This document shows positions 37,201 to 44,605 of a stretch of DNA of 64,000 nucleotides, one piece after another. Positions within the stretch are counted from its first letter, which is position 1, and each line of letters opens with the position of its first letter. Where the stretch lies: contig NZ_CP108476.1 of the NCBI RefSeq assembly GCF_036226465.1, positions 8,866,001-8,930,000 on the forward strand, given 5' to 3'. Under the pieces are notes generated by a model. The model did not search any database. It was not told where the DNA came from and saw nothing but the letters and a program-made list of their open reading frames with translations. Source of the stretch: Kitasatospora sp. NBC_01250 (GTDB lineage Bacteria > Actinomycetota > Actinomycetes > Streptomycetales > Streptomycetaceae). A program made the translations under genes and the position numbers.

Positions 37201-38096
37201 GCTACGTCTACGGGCCGGGCGGCGCCGTCGAGCAGCTCGCCGGGAGCACGAGCTACTGGTACCTGCGCGACTCGCTGGGATCGACCAGGGAACTGCTGGA
37301 CGGCAGTGGCGCGGTCGCCGCCGGCTTCGGCTACGACCCCTACGGCCGGATCACCTCGTCCTCGGGGCCGGCGACGACACCCCTCACGTTCACCGGCGGC
37401 TACCAGGACGCCGCCTCGGGGCTCCTCTACCTCCAGGCGAGGTACTACGACCCCGCCACGGCCCAGTTCCTCACCCGCGACCCGGCCATCGACATCAGCC
37501 GGTCGGCCTACGGGTACGCCCAGGACGACCCGGCCAACGTCACGGACCGGAGCGGACTGTGCTGGCCGCTCTGCACGGCCATCATCGGAGCGGTCGTCGG
37601 CGCGGTCGGCGGTGCGGTGGGCGGCGTCGCGAACGGCCTCATCAACGGCAACCTCAACGTCAAGGACGTGCTGATCGATGCGGACACCGGCATGGTCGCC
37701 GGCGGTCTCGCCGGGCTCTGCGGTCCGGAGTGCTCACTCGGCTCGAGCATGCTGCTCGGCGGATTGGCCAGCGGTGCGGGGTCCTTCGCGTCGAGCGTCC
37801 TCACCCAGGCGAACGACAGCGGCTGGGAGTCGGTGAAATGGGGGACGCCGGGTCTCGAGAAGGCGGGTCTCGAAGGACTCGTCGGAGCCGAGGTCGGGTT
37901 CGGCGGTTCAGGGGTGGGAGGGGTGTTCGGCGGCCTCGTCGGGGGCGAGGCCGCAAGCAGCGTCCTGAGCAACGGCGTGGGAGCCCTCTTCGGATCCGTC
38001 GTCTCCGGACTCGACCCGATCGGCCTCATCACCAACCCGCCGCCCTCGTTCGACTCCTCGGGCGCGGGCTGCGGCCGGAGTCGGGCCACGGCCTGA
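31221..38096 (+). CDS. Giant secreted RHS repeat protein, 2,291 aa
   Basis: Order of parts: signal peptide (about residues 29-53, VVVALCLSLAANGVAAV); a 330-residue region with SGSGDGHGYHL-type beta repeats; a Pro/Ala linker (about 390-430); a lysozyme/SLT-like domain (about 450-620) with the Glu in AIMAQESNWDQ and CGYGISQVTTGM; a golvesin C-terminal-like domain (about 825-995); DUF6531 (about 1025-1095, GDPVDTATGYYGE); YD/RHS repeats to about 1990; the RHS core (LRDSLGSTRELL to ARYYDPATAQFLTRDP, 2014-2110). The last 178 residues are Gly-rich, with glycine-zipper-like helices, and match no toxin that I know. It is probably a cell-wall-penetrating delivery shell for antagonism. Confidence 0.93.
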   Translation: MSQAPTGDAMRTAAHGVVPRWFTPHHWTRRVVVALCLSLAANGVAAVTASASPSRPNAPLRQGVAADFGPAAASSPDLAVSGSGDGHGYHLEVSREKSGFAWHEIAVLQPGGLDESSWTGYQCVSGDGRYAAVTVAPLSAANSTAGRDHGAFAYSVDLETGRVRAVASGVALAYHSPGCGTGDEAEFTAALGDDQQTTEVVSAALASGTVEHTTRIAGQLTSVVPTAHGVVGVLGSRLVSVPESGPRTGLPLTLATLPGQAYDLHPAADGGVDFLVTAPGSGTAHVEHEGNGAVSDAGTGNTSRLQLFAGRGGHTIVTGADHMDAGAAVRPLDTKSITDPLTVSMDGDAVFGAQRTDANPDSTVLAARTGRLVKQPYDSTAETPATTATSAVVPDGVDPDALNADLPPAPDPEQSRPASSAGGAAAGTPATPACSVPRNSPTFQVAQPGSSQIDWAVQMAEQNLLTGSAYARPANFGNLGLVSYSPNGDFAAVPLSHPSSDTWNTVPRSVFEAIMAQESNWDQASWHALPGIAGNPVIADYYGAAGTIDTINYAGADCGYGISQVTTGMFASQTGQQYSAHGQWKIAVDYQENIAAGLQILERTWNSLYSAGITANGGDPRFLENWYFAIWAYNTGVQPDAKHGNTTGCTPGPTCTGPDGTWGLGWANNPVNPNFPPNRAPYLAYSYGDAAHPADWPYQERVLGWMGTPLVRTGTHAYAQANFNGGSNWLNIPAFNTFCTTTANLCTPGASGQSGTCALADYECWWHAPVTWIPTCSTTCSTSAYAVGPGSTEPPVTDPHPPVCALDTNVVPTTSNGPPVIVAAQVGLAAGRTPLNIVGCPSTSNWSNGGSFTMAYGTNANGDPTGAIDTHQLGAGFGGYVMFDHTQNGTEAAVMNTGTWTPTLPGLQYYKVKLHIPATGARATDVVYVINPGGNASPWKIRVNQAWGSDQWVTIGTFAMSPGATVQLSNQSAMTPGGYDVGYDAIAFLPQGGTPGTPIGGPPGITDAPTGSNPAWIQCGCATRTAGDPVDTATGYYGETVTDLSTPGRGMPLSFTRTYASALADPAGPNGGSALDGPFGYGWTFSYNLSAVTDGATGNVTVHQEDGSQLTFTSTATGYVPSAPRYDATLTKAGSSYTLTRRGKEIYTFDVATGHLLAETDQAGAHATSPYATTLAYSGGQLSTITDPAGHVYTLGWSGGHITSLGDSAGRQVTYAYDAAGDLTDVHGAATTRLPAPQDNDHTVYGYNTASHLLTSWRQAKYYGDTTTSPAPVMSMAYDSSERVVTQTDQTGRTTTFSYGPSSSPSLAAGQTLVTDAAGHQVLYTYQNGLLASETKGYGSSTPSTWSYTYDPVSLGVTTVTDPLGNVQTFAYDEHGNKISASDGNGSTTAYTYDAIDDMTSAIDPLGVLTMYAYDQAGHIAVSGGTNDGTLTFGLPTSTTVTQPQQSAEIVDSNPASPPVRTTAYYYDDAAHPGDQTRVVDADGYTSSATFNASGEAVSKTDPMGSRFQYGYDSATGRMTSMVNPDGSAAGTAPGCTPPAKGCTAFSYDAWGHIVKTTDPLGRSTSTGYDADGNRTSSTDGNGNQTTYTYDPANRLTATINADGTRTSTDYNPDGSTADTVDADGARTVYGYDSQGHQTSRTDPDSRTTTITYDADGQPRTSVNAANQTVTDGYDAAGHLTSLSYSDGVTPNVTYRYNSGGVRTAMTDGTGTTTWSYDAFGEIVSKTDGAGSSIGYGYDNDGRTTSIVYPGGPTQTVVQTFDKAGRQTSVTDWNNATTRFGYDANGTLTSTGYPDGDTVTTTADDDGRTASTTLTNGTNTLAALAYTRDGAGQVATSTPSGLPDTAQSFGYTTTERLASASGTDSASYGYDPAGNPTTVAGSAQTFDAASQLCWSLPGAPTSSAPCQSAPTGATTYSFNSLGDRTKAQPASGTASTYTYDQANRLTATTGPTGRSTNAYDGNGLRASTTSGGTTTRFTWDDAQTADLLSDGTTSYVYGPGGAVEQLAGSTSYWYLRDSLGSTRELLDGSGAVAAGFGYDPYGRITSSSGPATTPLTFTGGYQDAASGLLYLQARYYDPATAQFLTRDPAIDISRSAYGYAQDDPANVTDRSGLCWPLCTAIIGAVVGAVGGAVGGVANGLINGNLNVKDVLIDADTGMVAGGLAGLCGPECSLGSSMLLGGLASGAGSFASSVLTQANDSGWESVKWGTPGLEKAGLEGLVGAEVGFGGSGVGGVFGGLVGGEAASSVLSNGVGALFGSVVSGLDPIGLITNPPPSFDSSGAGCGRSRATA

Positions 38097-38125
38097 CGCG
38101 GAGCGGCCCGAGGCCCGGACGGGTT

Positions 38126-38164
38126 CGAGGCGCTCCCGGTCACCACGTGACCGGGAGCGCCTCG
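38126..38164 (+). terminator. Terminator of the RHS operon
   Basis: An 18-bp perfect stem (CGAGGCGCTCCCGGTCAC and complement) with a 3-nt loop starts 29 nt after the RHS stop. It separates the RHS operon from the nuclease gene. Confidence 0.88.
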
Positions 38165-38449
38165 ACGCCGTGGGCGGCCGAGCCCCGGCGGGAGCGGCGG
38201 GCCGTCCCGCGCGGCTCGTGGGTGCGGACCGGGGAAGGCCCTCCCGTAGGCGACTTGCCGGGCAGTCAGGAGTGGTGCTCGTCATACGACTTCGGGAGCA
38301 GCCATGGACGGAAGACCTGCCCGACGCCTGGCCGTCGGCATCGCCACGCCAGGGGCCGCGATCCAGTTGCTCCCACCGCACCACCGACGCCCAGGGGCGG
38401 CCGGCCGCGAACCTGACCTCGGTGGTGCGCAGCACGGGCAACAGCGACC

Positions 38450-39583
38450 GTGAGTCCGATGGCGTTGGCCTCCAACGTCTCGGCGGCGCCGGCGCCCCAC
38501 TCCTCCTCCTCCTCCTCCTCCGCTGCCACGGCCGGCGACGCGGTCTCGTGCGCGGCGTCCGGCTCGTTCTACAGCCGGTACGTAGGCTGTCTGCTGAGCG
38601 CACCGATTGGGGCTGCTCTCTACGACGATCGCAGCGGAGCTCTCATCGGGACCGCTTCCTGGACCGTTTACCAGAAGGTCCAGCTGTACAAGAACGAGAA
38701 CAGCATCGACCAGACCATGACGATCGTCCCGCAGAAGGTCGATCCGGCACTGAAGAGCGTGTCCATCGAGTGGACACCCCTGTGTGCGGGTCAGTGCTCG
38801 AGCGGAACCCAGGAGTGGGTGGGGACCCCGACGTGGACGCCGGGCGACCAGCATTCGGTGACCGCTGGCGTCGGTCAGTGGTGGACCGGCACCAGCGGTG
38901 TCGGAAACATCGACCTGTCCTGGACGTTCAAGTTCAGCTCGCCCGCCTCCTCCAAGACCCCGTCGTTCAGCTGGTCGGACGCGGATCTCAAAATCCGCTG
39001 CGACGTGATCATGGGCAAGGAGGAGGTTCCTGAGACGAAGCCTGGGTGCGTCTTCCAGAAGTACATCCCCACGCTGCCCGTCAATTCAAAGAAGTACCCG
39101 GCCGCAGCTGCCCTCTACTGGCTGCTCATGGAGAAGCTGGAGACCCACCCGGGGAGCAAGGCGCACAACTCACCACTCACCCGTCAGGCCGACGAAGACA
39201 TCGCGAAGGGGAACCGTGGAAAGATGTGCCCCTCCTCTTGGAAGGGGCGCCCCAACGGCACAGCCGATGCCCCGTCATGCGACGAGTATCCGTTCGCGAA
39301 ATCGCGGCAGAGCGGGGGGCAGTCGGTCGTCGGTGATCAGTGCGCCCAGTTCTACTCTGTCAAGGAAAACGGCCGATGGGCCCTGGAGTACGACGATAAC
39401 TCTCCCCTCCCCACATGGCAGGAAGTATGCGGACGCGGAGCTATCCCGCTCACCCAGAACACAGGAGCGGGCGGACAGCTGGGCCGTTTCACCACGGCGA
39501 TGCGACTTCATGACAAGGATGCCTACTACGTGGACACCCCAGGGTTCGAGAACTGCAATCAGACCCTGTGTAGCCTTCCGTAG
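38450..39583 (+). CDS. NucA/NucB-type secreted nuclease
   Basis: The 377-residue frame ends with a NucA/NucB deoxyribonuclease domain, recognised by SCDEYPFAKSRQSGG (about residues 277-291) and VVGDQCAQFY. The first 200 residues are a Thr/Trp-rich beta domain. The GTG start at 38450 has no ribosome binding site and begins inside what looks like the end of a signal peptide (SPMALASNVSAAPA); a plausible start MDGRPARRLAVGIA lies at about 38304 in another frame. I suspect a frameshift in the leader, or an unusual start. GC is only about 60%, below its upstream neighbour. It may be a toxin cargo related to the RHS locus. Confidence 0.82.
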   Translation: MSPMALASNVSAAPAPHSSSSSSSAATAGDAVSCAASGSFYSRYVGCLLSAPIGAALYDDRSGALIGTASWTVYQKVQLYKNENSIDQTMTIVPQKVDPALKSVSIEWTPLCAGQCSSGTQEWVGTPTWTPGDQHSVTAGVGQWWTGTSGVGNIDLSWTFKFSSPASSKTPSFSWSDADLKIRCDVIMGKEEVPETKPGCVFQKYIPTLPVNSKKYPAAAALYWLLMEKLETHPGSKAHNSPLTRQADEDIAKGNRGKMCPSSWKGRPNGTADAPSCDEYPFAKSRQSGGQSVVGDQCAQFYSVKENGRWALEYDDNSPLPTWQEVCGRGAIPLTQNTGAGGQLGRFTTAMRLHDKDAYYVDTPGFENCNQTLCSLP

Positions 39584-39597
39584 CACAGGTGCATGAA

Positions 39598-39636
39598 AAA
39601 GGGTGAGGGAAAGGCAATGCCTTTCCCTCACCCTTT
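39598..39636. terminator. Bidirectional terminator
   Basis: A 19-bp perfect stem (AAAGGGTGAGGGAAAGGCA and complement) with a one-base nominal loop lies between the convergent nuclease and DUF6461-like genes. A-rich and T-rich ends make it work in both directions. Confidence 0.92.
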
Positions 39637-39658
39637 GTGCTGCTGTCGGCTTCCCTGC

Positions 39659-40228
39659 CTACTCCCCGGCGATGCCGGCCAGCAGCTCCGTGCCGGAGAC
39701 GTCTGCCGCGGGGAGGCTCAAGCCGAACTCCACTTCGGCCATCTCCAGCACGGCCTCCACCGCTCCCCGTTCCGGGGCTGGACCGCCAGCGACAATGCCG
39801 ACACGCTGCATGGCGGCGAGGAAACGATCAGGATCCGACCCGTACCGCCCGAGAGGGGTGCCCGGATCGAAGCTGCAGACGATCTCACCATTCTCACAGT
39901 ATGCGAACCAGGGGATTGTGGCGGTGCTCACCAGAACCACGACCTCAGTCCCCTGGGAGACCTTCGACATCAGGTCGCCTTCTTCGCCCAAGATGTGCGC
40001 ATCCCAGCTCTGCACTGCATAACCCCACCCCTGGGAGAGGCCGGCACGGATGACGCGGACATCATCATCCATGTCCATCTCTTCGGCATCCTCGCGCGTC
40101 ATCATCGACAAGCTTTCCTCCGGGCACCCCATCCGCAGAAGAAGATCCTTCGGCGGCACCCCGCGGGCAAACGTTACCGAGAAGCCCTGCCGAAAGTGGT
40201 CAGGAAGCCAACCGATTCCCTCTGTCAT
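39659..40228 (-). CDS. DUF6461-like protein, possible immunity protein
   Basis: The 189-residue acidic soluble protein reads MTEGIGWLPDHFRQGFSVTF, then ARGVPPKDLLLRMG, acidic EDAEEMDMDDDVRVI, a Trp-rich GLSQGWGYAVQSWDA, and EVVVLVSTATIPWFAYCENG, which fits the DUF6461 family. The start at 40228 is chosen because GGAGAGG is 10 nt upstream, whereas an ATG three codons earlier is too close. It converges on the nuclease gene. DUF6461-type proteins are frequent near toxin or defence loci, so an immunity role is plausible but unproven. GC is low for this window, like its neighbour. Confidence 0.75.
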   Translation of the reverse strand: MTEGIGWLPDHFRQGFSVTFARGVPPKDLLLRMGCPEESLSMMTREDAEEMDMDDDVRVIRAGLSQGWGYAVQSWDAHILGEEGDLMSKVSQGTEVVVLVSTATIPWFAYCENGEIVCSFDPGTPLGRYGSDPDRFLAAMQRVGIVAGGPAPERGAVEAVLEMAEVEFGLSLPAADVSGTELLAGIAGE

Positions 40229-40269
40229 ATGCGCCATACCTCTCCAGAGTCGCGATCAGAGGCACAACC

Positions 40270-40580
40270 TTACGCGATATCAGGGGATACCTCGGCTGGA
40301 AGGGGAGGCCCCAGCAGACACCAGCTTCCTGCCGCACCAATCCTCCAGGCTATGAGCCGGAGAACACCCAAGCGTGTTTGGGGAGCGCAGAGATGGTCTC
40401 GGGGGCGACGTGCCCGTTCCAGCTCTTGGCGGTTGATCGCCGGGAGGCGCAGCGCCATCTGCGTCATTCCGATGAACCGGATCTCGTACTTGCGCAGCTG
40501 CTCGGCGACGACGGCCCGGAACCCTTCAGACGCACGAGCTCGGGGTGCCTATCGTTCCGAATGGAAATCGCTGCCTGACC
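40270..40580 (-). pseudogene. Decayed gene remnant
   Basis: Minus-strand frames give RASEGFRAVVAEQLRKYEIR, then FIGMTQMALRLPAINRQELE, a coherent amphipathic helical sequence without start or upstream domain. An adjacent frame carries RNDRHPELVRLKGSG, suggesting a frameshift near 40530. The family is not recognised; it is probably part of a degraded mobile element. Confidence 0.35.
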
Positions 40581-40925
40581 TGCATGAACGCGGTGATCTG
40601 GCCCGGCTCTTCTGCTCGCAGATGGATCATGGTCCCTCAGGTAAGGCGACCAAGCCTGCATCCGGTCTGGTCGCGGAGGGGCTGGGTGGGCGGTGGCGGC
40701 AGGGGAGCAGCGGGGCGGCGGTGGTGGTTCGCTGGCCTCATCTCCGGGAGCCGGTCCGCGGCGACCATCGCCAGTGCGGCCTTCAGCGCGGGCGGATTTT
40801 GCTCGGGCCGGGGGATGATCTCGACTCCCTCGTGCGCGGGCTGACTCATGGCGGCACTCCTCTCGCCGGAGCGAGACCGGCATCGACACGGCGTTCGGCA
40901 CCTTCACACAGCACCACCGTGCTGC

Positions 40926-41490
40926 TCACGCCGCTCCGGTCCGCGGCAGGGCCGGGCGGTCAGTGCGCAGCGGGATCCCCCCGGCCCGGGTGGCGAGAGC
41001 GGCGCGATGGCGCTGGCGCTGCTGGCGGGCGTGCTCGTCGGCGTCGGTGACCGGGGCGTCCTCGATCGCGGACCGGTGGGTGTCCTCGGGCTCGCGCGGC
41101 CAGTTGTAGTTCCGGCGCCGGATGGTCTCCCGTTCGGCGGCGGTGGCCTCGTCGAGCGCGGCCTGGCGAGCGGCGGCGTCCTTGCGCATCTGGCGACGCA
41201 GCTCCTGGTAGGTGCTGTGGGGACCGGGCCGGCTGTGTGGTGGCCATCTTGCCCGGTGGGCCGGTCACCGGGGTCCTGGTCGTGCTGCACCACGGGGGCG
41301 AGGCCGACGCGGACGTCGATTGCCCAGACGGTGCCGGGGCGCAACTACTCGAGGGCGGCGAGGACGGCACAGCTGGGCGTCCCAGGCCGGGGAGTCGGCG
41401 ACCACGCGCAGGCGGGTGGTCGGGTCGTAGCCGTGCGTCTCCGCCCCCCGCGTCCAGAACAGCCAACAGCGCAGGATCCCACGGAAATCC
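40926..41490 (-). pseudogene. Frameshifted mobile-element gene remnant
   Basis: Three minus-strand frames in series look coding: WLFWTRGAETHGYDPTTRLR and VVADSPAWDAQL (about 41380-41480), LRPGTVWAIDVRVGLAPVVQ (about 41280-41345), and MRKDAAARQAALDEATAAER with TIRRRNYNWPREPEDTHRSA, ending at 40926. The frame changes twice, so the gene is dead. The style resembles accessory genes of Streptomyces integrative elements; I cannot name it. Confidence 0.45.
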
Positions 41491-41600
41491 GGGCCACGGG
41501 CCAGACCGGCCAGACAGACAGCCGACGCCGCTCGGCTTCTCCGCCATGCCCCTTGCTGGTGTTTGGCGCCGGCACCGGCGGCTCGGCGGCTGTCAGATAG

Positions 41601-42104
41601 GGCACCGCCCACCGCTACGCCCGCCTCAGCGAGCGCAGCCTGCCCGCCCGGCTCACCACCGCCGCCGGCCACGACGCCCACTACCGGGTGCTGCCCGACG
41701 TCGTCGCGGCCGCCGAGGAGCTGGCGGCGGTCGACCAGGTCACCGTGATGCGGCGCGACGGGACAGCCCTGTACCGCAGCCAGCCCACCCGTCAGCTGCC
41801 GCGGCACCCGGCGGCGGCATTGGCCCTGCTCGCGGAGCAGGCACGCCCCCACACCGACCAGGAGGCGGCCGCGTTCTGGGCCGTCCAGCGGGAGTTGCAC
41901 ACGGCGATGCCACAGTACCGCGACGACCTGACCGCCATCGCCGCCCAGGCCAGCACGCTCATGCCCGCGGCTCTGCAGCCGCGCCGGATCGAAGCGCCTG
42001 TCGACACGGCCGCGCTGCCCACCCCTTACAGGGCACGGCCTGCCCTTACGGAAACCAGGGCCGATCGGCCAGCGGTGGCGTTAGCCCCGAGCCGTCCTGG
42101 TTGA
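41601..42104 (+). pseudogene. 5'-truncated gene of unknown function
   Basis: After an in-frame TAG at 41598-41600 the frame reads HRYARLSERSLPARLTTAAG, then HYRVLPDVVAAAEELAAVDQ and TDQEAAAFWAVQRELHTAMP. It is convincingly coding to the stop at 42104 but has no start codon with a binding site; the ATG/GTG candidates are internal. It is either the 3' part of a broken gene or a short gene with an unseen start. Confidence 0.5.
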
Positions 42105-42263
42105 TCATGCAACCCGGTGGTCGAGGCTCGATTCCGAGCACCTCCCCTCCGCTCGTATGGCCGGTTTTGCTCTCCCCATGGATACCTGGCTCGCGTTTAG
42201 GCTCAATCGGTAGCCACGGGGGGCACAAGGCTCCTCGTCATGCCCACACGAGGGAGCCCCTTC

Positions 42264-42623
42264 ATGCTGACTCGCCGTAGGTCCCTGCGATCTGCCATCG
42301 CCGTCCTTGGCGTCGGTGCCGCGATCGCCCTGTCGTCCTCGCCCGCTTCCGCCGCCAACGAGGGCACCTACTCCGGCGCGGTCGGGCCCTGCGCTGCCAC
42401 GGAGAAGATCCAGCTGGCCAACATCAACGGCGGGTGGCATGACGAAATGGAGTTCTACCCGACCTCAACCGCCAGCGGCTGCCAGTTCTCCATCTTCAAC
42501 AACAACGCCTTCTACTGGGGATCCACAGGCGCCGGGTCAGGCTGGATCTACGACGGCCCGGGCATGTACCTCTGCCCCGTGATCTATTACTACTCTCAAA
42601 GCAAGCCACTCCAGTGCAACTGA
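42264..42623 (+). CDS. Small secreted protein (ANEG family), 119 aa
   Basis: ATG at 42264 follows GAGGGAG at 7 nt; an ATG 24 nt upstream has no good site. The signal peptide MLTRRRSLRSAIAVLGVGAA ends at ASA-ANEG. The mature domain of about 88 residues shares with the 19662-20033 gene the ANEG start, KIQLAN strand, GWHDEM, a Cys-containing SGCQFSIF and YDGPG. A third Cys pair is added at the C-terminus. It is the paralogue of that gene, probably stabilised by disulfides. Function unknown. Confidence 0.85.
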   Translation: MLTRRRSLRSAIAVLGVGAAIALSSSPASAANEGTYSGAVGPCAATEKIQLANINGGWHDEMEFYPTSTASGCQFSIFNNNAFYWGSTGAGSGWIYDGPGMYLCPVIYYYSQSKPLQCN

Positions 42624-42686
42624 CTTCGCCGGGCCGCGGGCAGCACCAAGGCTGTCCGCGCGCTGTAGCGGAAGGCGAACTCCCCC

Positions 42687-42968
42687 CTAGCTCTCACCAG
42701 CCCCCAGATTCCTCAGCCGCTCGGTGTACAGGACTTTGAGGCGCTCGATCTCCTGCGGCGCCGCGCCAACCAGCCGGCGCCGGTCCTCAGTGCAGACCTT
42801 CATCTGCTCGGTCAACTCCTCCAGGCGCTGCTGATCGCCCGAACGCCGCGCGTCCAAGAGCTGGCGGCCGTACCAGGTTATGACCGCGCTCACCGCCTCC
42901 TTCGCGTCCTCGTAGGAGGCGGTGTCGTCGTCCGGGGACGGGGACGATGCGGACGGGGGAGTGTGCAC
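42687..42968 (-). CDS. Small coiled-coil protein, 93 aa
   Basis: I start at the GTG 42966-42968, with GAGG 9 nt upstream. After a Ser/Asp-rich N-terminus, residues 20-90 form continuous amphipathic helix: DAKEAVSAVITWYGRQLLDA, QQRLEELTEQMKVCTEDRR, EIERLKVLYTERLRNLGA. No known domain is recognised. Such small helical proteins occur on actinobacterial mobile elements. Nearby remnants support that setting. Confidence 0.65.
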   Translation of the reverse strand: MHTPPSASSPSPDDDTASYEDAKEAVSAVITWYGRQLLDARRSGDQQRLEELTEQMKVCTEDRRRLVGAAPQEIERLKVLYTERLRNLGAGES

Positions 42969-43009
42969 GGCGAGCCACCTCACGCTTCGACCGGTCGTGG
43001 GGCGGGGCG

Positions 43010-43140
43010 GGGCTGCTGACCGGCCCGGGCGGGCCGGCTGGCGGCCCGCCCCCGGCCCCGTCGCCGTCCAATGGCAGAAGGTATCCGCCGGCGACTGGGC
43101 CGCCTACGCAGCCGAAGTCAGCCGGCGCACGACCTCGTGA
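43010..43140 (+). pseudogene. 3' fragment of a mobile-element gene
   Basis: The frame ends RPAPGPVAVQWQKVSAGDWA, then AYAAEVSRRTTS and a stop at 43140. The tail is gene-like, but the upstream frame is not and no start exists. Identity unknown. Confidence 0.35.
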
Positions 43141-43250
43141 GCGCACGCTTTGCAGAAGGCTCCCGACGCCGGAGATGGTGACTGGTCGGGAGTAGTAGCT
43201 GGTCAGGCCGCAGATGGCCGGTCGGGTTCGAGGATGCAGCGCGCACTACG

Positions 43251-43781
43251 ATGATCAGCATGGAACCGGTGCCCACCCTCGTCCATCTGGACAGCCCCTT
43301 CATCAACTTCCGTGACTTCGACTTCGCTGAGGGCTCCCACGGTCTCCGCTGGGTCAACACCAAGCGCTTCCGGATTCCAGCCGATGTGCCCGACGACCGA
43401 AACGTGTTGGCGGCCTTGATCGCGCACCCTCAATTCCGGGACACGTACGACGGAGCGGGCGTTCACGACTGGCCTCGGCACGGCCAATGGTGGCTTGACC
43501 GCATCACCCCCGACACCTACAAGGCAGTCGACGATGCAACCGCAGCCGACATCATCCACTCGTGGGCCAGTCGGCATGGCGATATCCCAGAGAAGCTTGA
43601 GGCCCGCCTGTGGCAGGAGATCTACACCCCGATCCGCACGGCTACCACCCGATACGTGCTGGGACGGCTCGCCGAGGACGCGTTCCACGACTACGGCCCC
43701 ATCCACATCGACTACCACGAACTGGTCCTCATCGACCGCCCCGCAGCCGCACTCGTGCTGCTCGTCGCAGCCGACGACTGA
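43251..43781 (+). CDS. Hypothetical protein, 176 aa
   Basis: A soluble protein with no signal peptide: EPVPTLVHLDSPFINFRDFD, then LRWVNTKRFRIPADVPDDRN, GVHDWPRHGQWWLDRI and a C-terminal FHDYGPIHIDYHELVLIDRP. Either ATG (43251 or 43260) could be used. The GC content is lower than its surroundings. It is flanked by remnants, so it may be cargo of a decayed element. I do not recognise the family. Confidence 0.7.
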   Translation: MISMEPVPTLVHLDSPFINFRDFDFAEGSHGLRWVNTKRFRIPADVPDDRNVLAALIAHPQFRDTYDGAGVHDWPRHGQWWLDRITPDTYKAVDDATAADIIHSWASRHGDIPEKLEARLWQEIYTPIRTATTRYVLGRLAEDAFHDYGPIHIDYHELVLIDRPAAALVLLVAADD

Positions 43782-44131
43782 CCCTCCTGGGACTGCACCG
43801 CCGATGCTTGAAACCGAGGCATTCGGAATCACCAGCGGGCGGGTCCGGCCCACGCGGTGGTAGCGGTCCGGTGTTCCCCGGTCCTGGCGGTACGTCAGGC
43901 GGCCGGCGGTCGAGGAGGGCGGCGATGTGCTCGCGCACCGCGCCGGCCCTCGGGGCGTAAAACCCGCCGAGCAGGGCGGCTGCCTCCCGCCAAGTCCGGT
44001 CCGGGCCCAAGATCCCGTGCCGTGCATGGTGCCCCAGGCAGTGGCGGCGTCTTCGCGGAGTCGCTACGCGGGGCGCCGCGGCGGGGCTATGGTCGAAGGG
44101 GTAGCGCATCGGGTGTGAGCCTGGGGGCGGG

Positions 44132-44605
44132 ATGCTGGAGGACGCGCTGGTGGCGTTGGCCACGGCGGGTGGTACGGCTGTGGTCCAGGCGGCGGGGACG
44201 CAGGCGTGGGACGCGTTGCGGGTCCGGGTGGCCCGGCTGCTGGGCCGTGGGGACGCTGAGCGCGAGCGCGTGGAACTGGAGCGGCTGGACCGCACCGCCG
44301 GGGCGTTGGAGGCGCCGCCACCGTCAGAGGCCGAGCGGGTGCGACTGCGTCAAGAGGCATCCTGGCAGACCCGGTTCGAGGCCCTGCTGGAGGACGTGGC
44401 CGGCGCGGAGCGTGAGCGGGTCGCGGCCGAGCTGCGGGCCCTGGTCCAGGAGCAGGCCGCCGGCTGCGCGGTATCGGCGGGGGACCACGGTGTCGCGGTG
44501 GGCGGCAGCGTGGACGTCCGGGCCGATCACGGGTCGGTGGCCGCCTTGCGGGTGGGGGATGTGACGGTGGGAAACCCTTCGCAGCCGGGTCCGCCCCAGG
44601 GCTGA
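44132..44605 (+). CDS. Helical N-terminal partner of an NB-ARC protein
   Basis: The 157-residue protein begins with a small helical part (LEDALVALATAGGTAVVQAA, GTQAWDALRVRVARLLGRGD), then charged helices (RVELERLDRTAGALEA, RLRQEASWQTRFEALLEDVA) and ends in a Gly/Val-rich repeat (AVSAGDHGVAVGGSVDVRAD). This layout is common directly upstream of, or fused to, NB-ARC/TPR proteins in Streptomyces. The next frame is indeed an NB-ARC gene. It is probably an effector-associated or adaptor protein whose partner has been destroyed here. Confidence 0.7.
   Translation: MLEDALVALATAGGTAVVQAAGTQAWDALRVRVARLLGRGDAERERVELERLDRTAGALEAPPPSEAERVRLRQEASWQTRFEALLEDVAGAERERVAAELRALVQEQAAGCAVSAGDHGVAVGGSVDVRADHGSVAALRVGDVTVGNPSQPGPPQG

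Noticed and set aside
42105..42160. tRNA 3' end resembling a T arm (GCTCGATTCCGAGC)
   Set aside because: The loop is four bases, no acceptor or anticodon arm can be formed, so it is a simple hairpin.
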